A stretch of 9,880 nucleotides of DNA from Nitrososphaerota archaeon (GTDB lineage: Archaea > Thermoproteota > Nitrososphaeria > Nitrososphaerales > UBA183): positions 452-10,331 of the forward strand of contig JAPCJN010000080.1 in the NCBI GenBank assembly GCA_027886925.1, written 5' to 3'. Both the position numbers and the translations under genes were made by a program. Below are positions 6,444-9,880 of this stretch, one piece after another (within the stretch, counting starts at the first letter, position 1; each line of letters begins with the position of its first letter). The notes under the pieces are model-generated. The model made no database searches, was not told where the DNA came from, and saw only the letters and a program-made list of their open reading frames with translations.

Positions 6444-8881
6444 GTTTCCGGATGCGCGCCTGTAACGCCATCGGGCTCGGGGTGGGAGGAGCCGTCCTTT
6501 CCTCTCCCCTGTCCGTTTTTCCGCCGACCGCGTAACGCGAGAAGGCTCGCCGCGGCGATGACCATGGCGATTGCCATAGCGCCCAATATCACCGGGAAGT
6601 CGTAGGAACCTGTCACGCTTATGTTCGTGGGAGAGTCGACGATAAGCGCCAACTGCGATTTTGTGCCATTATCCTGTCCGGCGCCCTGCCAGGAGGCGAC
6701 TGAATAGATGAAGACCGAGGGGGTTGCGCTAAGGGTCACATTCGCGCCGGGGGGGACGTAGAACACCCCGGTGTTCCCCGCCTGGACGTTCCCTCCTTGT
6801 TGTGGGCCATATGAGAGGGCGACGTTTGTTCTCGGGTCGGCCCCGACCGTCAGTTGGACGTAGAAGACCGCCTCTTCGTCCAGAGGGCCGGTCACTTTGA
6901 GGTCGAGAGGCTGTGTGGTCCCTGTGTATGCGGCAGGGCCGGAGCCGTTCCACATTTCAAACCGCCATTGCTGGTTTGAGCTGGCGCCGGCGCTCAGGGT
7001 GCTCCCGGCGTCGAACCAGCCCGAAACTTGGGAGACGGAGCCGCCTCTCGGGTCGTTCACCCCGAGGTTGGCGTAGTACTGGTGGACGTAGGCCGTCGTC
7101 AAAGCCTGGTCGGGAGAGGAGACCACAGAGGAGGAGCCGTTCGCGGGACCGACCCACCTCTCCGCGGACGTGGCGCCGGCGAGGGTGCTCATGAAGGAAT
7201 ACGTGCTCCCGGCGTCGAACCAGCCCGTAGTAGCACTGTCGGGTGAAAGTTGGACGTTGGATGGGCTTCCCATGGCTGTCGAGGCGAATTGAGGCTGCTG
7301 CTGGGGCGTCCCGCCTCCTAAGACGGAGTAGCTTATGGAAACGTGATATTGGTGATAGAGCTGGATCGGGTCAGGGATGTCGTTGGGGGCGGAGACGTTC
7401 CAGGACTGGTTGCCGCTAGACCATCGTTCTCCCGCGATTCCTGGGATCGTGCCGTTGACCATCGCTTCCGACCCGACGAGCGCGAAGATGGTCACGGGGA
7501 TGGTTCCCAGCTGTTCCTCCATTGTGACCGGGGCCGCTGAGGAGGAAGGAGAGGCCGGCGGAGTCTGGTAGATCAACGGGACGGAAGAGGGATTCCCGCC
7601 CCCGGCGATGAAGGAGACTGTCTCTTCCACGATGTGGTAGTAGACGTATGTGGCGTTAGATCCGGCGGTCAGAGTTAGGGGCGACCCTCCCGTCCCTCTG
7701 AAGACCCACCTCTCGAGGCCGCTAGATGCTGTCGAGTTCTCCGAGATGGTCACGCTGGTGCCGGGGTCGGCCTCGACGACGTTGTTGCCGGCCTCAAGCT
7801 GCGCGTCCTGTCGTAGGCCGGCGAGGGTGTAGGTCGCGGGGAAGCTCGGAGACGCCTGATCAGACTTTGCAGAAGTGAGGGTTATGTGCGATGAAGCCGC
7901 GCCCAGCAACCCCGTGATGAACTCATGGGCACTGGCGTATGTGGTCGCCCCGTTCGAAGAGAAGGGGTAAATCTGCTCCTCGTTGGCAAACGTCACAGGG
8001 CCCTGGGTCACGTTGGTGAAGATCGGGGTGTTAGGGCTCGCGGTGTTGAACTCGTCGAGCCACAGCCACGCCGAGGAGAGGGCCGTAGCCCGGTTTGTGT
8101 ATGTGACCTTCCCTTGGTTTCCGCTGTATGCGCTGCCATGATACCACTCGGTCATCAGGCCAGTGAAGAAACCGACGGTGTTGGAGGCGTGCGAGGCTTC
8201 CCCGACGAAGTCGTTTGCCCCCTCGCTGCTGAAGCTCGTCTGCGCGGTCGCGCCCGTGGCCAAGTCCTGGGCGAGCATCTGGACGACCGCGCCTGAAAAG
8301 GTCAGGCTCAGGAGGACGCTGTCTCCCGAGTGCACCGCCTTTGAGAATGAACCGAGCCCCGCTCCTCCGTTGGTTGGGAAGACTGACTTGCCGGTCGAGC
8401 CGTAGACCTGATAGCTGAACCCGAAGCCGGGGTTGTAACCCCCGTTGCTGCTTGGCCAATGCCACGAGATGCCGACCTGGTACCAGTAGCCCAGGTTGGT
8501 AAGCCCGTTGAGCAGGTACGCTGGGCCGTATCCATCGGAGTCGCTCTGCGCCTCGGCAGTGACGTTGTAGGCCAGCGAGGTGAAGTCTTGTGTGAAGGTC
8601 ATCCCTATCTGCTCGTCGTAGTTTGGGTTGACCGAGGCGGCCAAGGCGACGTTCGCCTGAGCTCCCGTCGCCGAGAACTGCATCGAAGCTGGATGGAAGA
8701 CTACCCCGGCAGTCGAAGAGGGGGAGAGAGCTTTCGATTGCGGACCGTGCTGGATGACGACGGCATTGCAAGCGATCGACGTCATCAAGATGATGAAGGT
8801 CGTCAACATGACCGTCGTCGTCGTTGTGGTGATGAGGACAGACGTCGCACGGCGATTCCCACTCCTTTGCCGCCCTGTCAT
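6317..8881 (-). CDS. Large surface-anchored protein with signal peptide, beta repeats and C-terminal membrane anchor
   Basis: The protein has 854 residues and belongs to no family I can name with certainty. The N-terminus is basic (RQRSGNRR), then a Thr-rich hydrophobic segment (about 14-38) forms a signal peptide ending at C38, the only cysteine seen. Residues 60-300 form an aromatic, beta-rich, lectin-like region (GYWYQVGISWHW, GDSVLLSLTF, FFTGLMTEWYH). From about 350 to 760 there are degenerate beta repeats of the type 'GWFDAGST...W.GSG...Y', known from archaeal and bacterial cell-surface proteins; GWFDAGST recurs at 553 and 621. Twelve N-x-S/T sequons fit an N-glycosylated exterior. A membrane helix at 762-783 followed by RGRRK gives a type I topology. 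The ATG start fits a TATA-like box about 30 bases upstream. The last 41 codons overlap the Lrp-domain gene antisense, so the extreme C-terminus is doubtful. It could be an adhesin, S-layer component or secreted hydrolase. Confidence 0.85.
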   Translation of the reverse strand: MTGRQRSGNRRATSVLITTTTTTVMLTTFIILMTSIACNAVVIQHGPQSKALSPSSTAGVVFHPASMQFSATGAQANVALAASVNPNYDEQIGMTFTQDFTSLAYNVTAEAQSDSDGYGPAYLLNGLTNLGYWYQVGISWHWPSSNGGYNPGFGFSYQVYGSTGKSVFPTNGGAGLGSFSKAVHSGDSVLLSLTFSGAVVQMLAQDLATGATAQTSFSSEGANDFVGEASHASNTVGFFTGLMTEWYHGSAYSGNQGKVTYTNRATALSSAWLWLDEFNTASPNTPIFTNVTQGPVTFANEEQIYPFSSNGATTYASAHEFITGLLGAASSHITLTSAKSDQASPSFPATYTLAGLRQDAQLEAGNNVVEADPGTSVTISENSTASSGLERWVFRGTGGSPLTLTAGSNATYVYYHIVEETVSFIAGGGNPSSVPLIYQTPPASPSSSAAPVTMEEQLGTIPVTIFALVGSEAMVNGTIPGIAGERWSSGNQSWNVSAPNDIPDPIQLYHQYHVSISYSVLGGGTPQQQPQFASTAMGSPSNVQLSPDSATTGWFDAGSTYSFMSTLAGATSAERWVGPANGSSSVVSSPDQALTTAYVHQYYANLGVNDPRGGSVSQVSGWFDAGSTLSAGASSNQQWRFEMWNGSGPAAYTGTTQPLDLKVTGPLDEEAVFYVQLTVGADPRTNVALSYGPQQGGNVQAGNTGVFYVPPGANVTLSATPSVFIYSVASWQGAGQDNGTKSQLALIVDSPTNISVTGSYDFPVILGAMAIAMVIAAASLLALRGRRKNGQGRGKDGSSHPEPDGVTGAHPETYSYFSASIVLVLVISSIFRISELTSSLSPSIVAASAIATTS
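6999..7227 (-). repeat. 25-bp exact direct repeat within the surface protein gene (copies 6999-7023 and 7203-7227)
   Basis: Two identical 25-base copies lie 204 bases (68 codons) apart. Both encode GWFDAGST (residues 553-560 and 621-628). The surrounding protein also aligns loosely as successive beta repeats. This suggests an internal duplication whose core is kept similar by recent copying or selection. Confidence 0.85.
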
Positions 8882-8909
8882 TTAGCCCTCGAGGATTGGC
8901 GTGGCGCTC

Positions 8910-8917
8910 ATTAAAGG
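8910..8917 (-). promoter_or_regulatory. TATA-like box of the surface protein gene
   Basis: The minus strand reads CCTTTAAT. Its centre is about 31 bases upstream of the ATG at 8881, predicting transcription start near 8886 and an almost leaderless mRNA; no Shine-Dalgarno site is seen in between. This gives the gene its own promoter, separate from the ABC transporter genes upstream. Confidence 0.5.
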
Positions 8918-8924
8918 TGCGTTC

Positions 8925-8940
8925 GTCCGTCCGTCCGTCC
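8925..8940. repeat. Tetranucleotide tandem repeat (GTCC)4
   Basis: Four perfect GTCC units are flanked by an imperfect GTTC before and GCC after. They lie in the 114-bp gap between the ABC ATPase and the surface protein gene, just upstream of the TATA-like box of the latter, where the archaeal TFB-recognition element and activator sites would be. Confidence 0.8.
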
Positions 8941-8995
8941 GCCGATGCCTGGCAGTTCGCGCCTGTCTGGGAGATTCTTGCAATTGCGCTTTTTC

Positions 8996-9727
8996 TCAGT
9001 AGAGCGTGTCCATCATTATCCCTTCTTCTGAGATGCGCTTCATGTCCCCTGTCTTTGGGACGATCTCACGAAGTATCTTCCCGTCCCTTATGGAGTAGGC
9101 CCTGTCGCACCTCGCCAAGACTATTGGGTCGTGGGTGACCAGGATGAACGTCACCTTCCTCTCCCTCCTCAGCGCCCAAACGAGGTCCATGAGCGCCTTC
9201 GCGGCCCTAGAGTCCAGGTCTCCGGTAGGCTCGTCGCCCAGAATCACCGACGGGTTGTTCGAGAGCGCTCTGGCGACGGCCACCCTCTGTTGCTCTCCTC
9301 CGCTCAGTTCATCTGGCATGTGGTTGGCCCTCGCCTCGAGGGCGACCGCCTTCAGGAGCTCCTTTGCGCGCTCTTCACGCTCCTGTTTAGGGACCTTCGC
9401 GAAGCCCATGGGAAGCTCCACGTTCTCGAGCGCCGTCAGGGTCGATATCAGGTTGTAGAACTGGAAGATGAACCCGATCTTCTTCAGCCTATAGTCGGCG
9501 AGCTGGGTCTCGTCGAGCTCTAGGAGATTGACTCCGTCGACCACGACCTTCCCACGGGTCGGCTCGTCGAGGCCGCCTATGATGTTTAGGAGCGTCGTCT
9601 TGCCCGACCCAGAGGGCCCTATTATCCCGATGATCTCTCCTTTCAGGATGGCGATGTCCACCCCGTTCAGGGCGTCGACCGAGACCTTCCCACGGTTGTA
9701 GCGCTTCGCGAGGTCGGCTGTCTGCAC
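8996..9727 (-). CDS. ABC transporter ATP-binding protein, LolD/MacB type
   Basis: The protein has 243 residues and all motifs: Walker A GPSGSGKTT (37-45), Q-loop Q89, signature LSGGEQQ (141-147), Walker B VILGDEP with E166, D-loop GDLDS and H-loop H199. The text around these (LNIIGGLDEPTRG, DEPTGDLDS) is typical of ATPases that pair with FtsX/MacB-type permeases and drive envelope lipoprotein or peptide export or mechanical work on the cell surface. The end of such a permease lies immediately upstream on the same strand. The start is GTG, the only ATG/GTG/TTG in frame after the permease stop; GGAGG at 9741-9745 is 13 bases away, longer than usual. The frame is open further upstream but without a start codon. 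The C-terminal extension (about 220-243) is variable. Confidence 0.94.
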   Translation of the reverse strand: MQTADLAKRYNRGKVSVDALNGVDIAILKGEIIGIIGPSGSGKTTLLNIIGGLDEPTRGKVVVDGVNLLELDETQLADYRLKKIGFIFQFYNLISTLTALENVELPMGFAKVPKQEREERAKELLKAVALEARANHMPDELSGGEQQRVAVARALSNNPSVILGDEPTGDLDSRAAKALMDLVWALRRERKVTFILVTHDPIVLARCDRAYSIRDGKILREIVPKTGDMKRISEEGIMMDTLY

Positions 9728-9740
9728 TATGACCGGCCTG

Positions 9741-9745
9741 CCTCC
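9741..9745 (-). promoter_or_regulatory. Likely ribosome binding site of the LolD-type ATPase
   Basis: The minus strand reads GGAGG, 13 bases before the GTG at 9727. The spacing is long, so either the site is weak or a non-standard start (such as the ATA at 9730-9728) is used. Confidence 0.4.
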
Positions 9746-9809
9746 AGTTTTGCTTGTGGCCGCTAGGTCGTCCTGACCCGTCGTTGCAGCGACTGTGTCG
9801 ATCGTTTTG

Positions 9810-9880
9810 TCAGACGTGCTTGAGCGCCTCCACGGGATCCATCCTAGATGCCCTCCACGCCGGGTAGATCCCAGACAAGA
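9810..9880 (-). CDS. ABC transporter permease, FtsX/MacB type, extreme C-terminus (partial)
   Basis: Only the last 22 codons and the TGA stop lie in the window, and most of the gene is beyond its right edge. The translation, LSGIYPAWRASRMDPVEALKHV, matches the conserved C-terminal end of FtsX-like permeases (GxYPAWRAaxxdPvEALR), which is the segment just after the last membrane helix. The stop is 82 bases before the ATPase start on the same strand, so the two genes form an operon for one transporter. The substrate is unknown. Confidence 0.85.
   Translation of the reverse strand, partial: LSGIYPAWRASRMDPVEALKHV

Noticed and set aside
8031..8771. 246-residue minus-strand frame within the surface protein gene
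   Set aside because: It is an R/Q/L-rich out-of-frame shadow with no signal peptide or domain, in contrast to the coherent secreted protein in the main frame.
8882..8995. Intrinsic terminator after the ABC ATPase
   Set aside because: The minus strand has an A-run rather than a T-run after the stop, and the palindrome gcaattgc is too short to be convincing.
9728..9880. Permease-ATPase fusion, because the ATPase frame stays open to the right edge
   Set aside because: The permease C-terminus is in another frame and ends at TGA 9812-9810; the open stretch has no ATG, GTG or TTG in frame after that stop and looks like spacer.

Overview
The window reads as a GC-rich, densely packed archaeal chromosome fragment. 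The archaeal signs are TATA-like boxes about 25-30 bases upstream of gene starts (clearest at 3236-3244 and 8910-8917), a stand-alone Lrp/AsnC ligand-binding domain of the kind common in Nitrososphaeria-type (Thermoproteota) archaea, and a large, nearly cysteine-free surface protein rich in N-glycosylation sequons. The placement within the Archaea is an inference. No RNA genes, CRISPR array or insertion sequence were seen, and no stretch longer than 300 bases lacks a gene.

Layout. (1) Positions 1-690, plus strand: the 3' part of an import-type ABC transporter ATPase with a C-terminal TOBE-like region. (2) Positions 717-6036: a complete three-subunit molybdenum hydroxylase of the xanthine/CO/aldehyde dehydrogenase family. 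The FAD (medium), 2Fe-2S (small) and molybdopterin (large) subunit genes are all on the minus strand. A plus-strand gene for a GidA-like FAD-dependent oxidoreductase with a four-cysteine motif (3271-4671) sits between the small and large subunit genes. It is convergent with the small subunit gene (tails overlap by 32 bp) and divergent from the large subunit gene (94-bp shared promoter region). (3) Positions 6201-6443, plus strand: a small stand-alone Lrp/AsnC (RAM) domain protein, divergent from the medium subunit gene. (4) Positions 6317-9880, minus strand: in transcription order, the last 22 codons of an FtsX/MacB-type ABC permease, its LolD/MacB-type ATPase, and an 854-residue surface protein with a signal peptide, a lectin-like N-terminal region, several beta repeats and a C-terminal membrane anchor. 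Its 3' end runs 127 bp antisense into the Lrp-domain gene.

How the genes may work together. The three hydroxylase subunits form the usual electron path, substrate to Mo-cofactor to two 2Fe-2S clusters to FAD. The large subunit lacks the AYRCSFR loop of true (form I) CO dehydrogenases, so the substrate is unknown. The interposed FAD/cysteine oxidoreductase is a candidate redox partner or pathway enzyme. The LolD/FtsX-type transporter lies directly upstream of the surface protein and may act at the cell envelope, but that link rests on position only.
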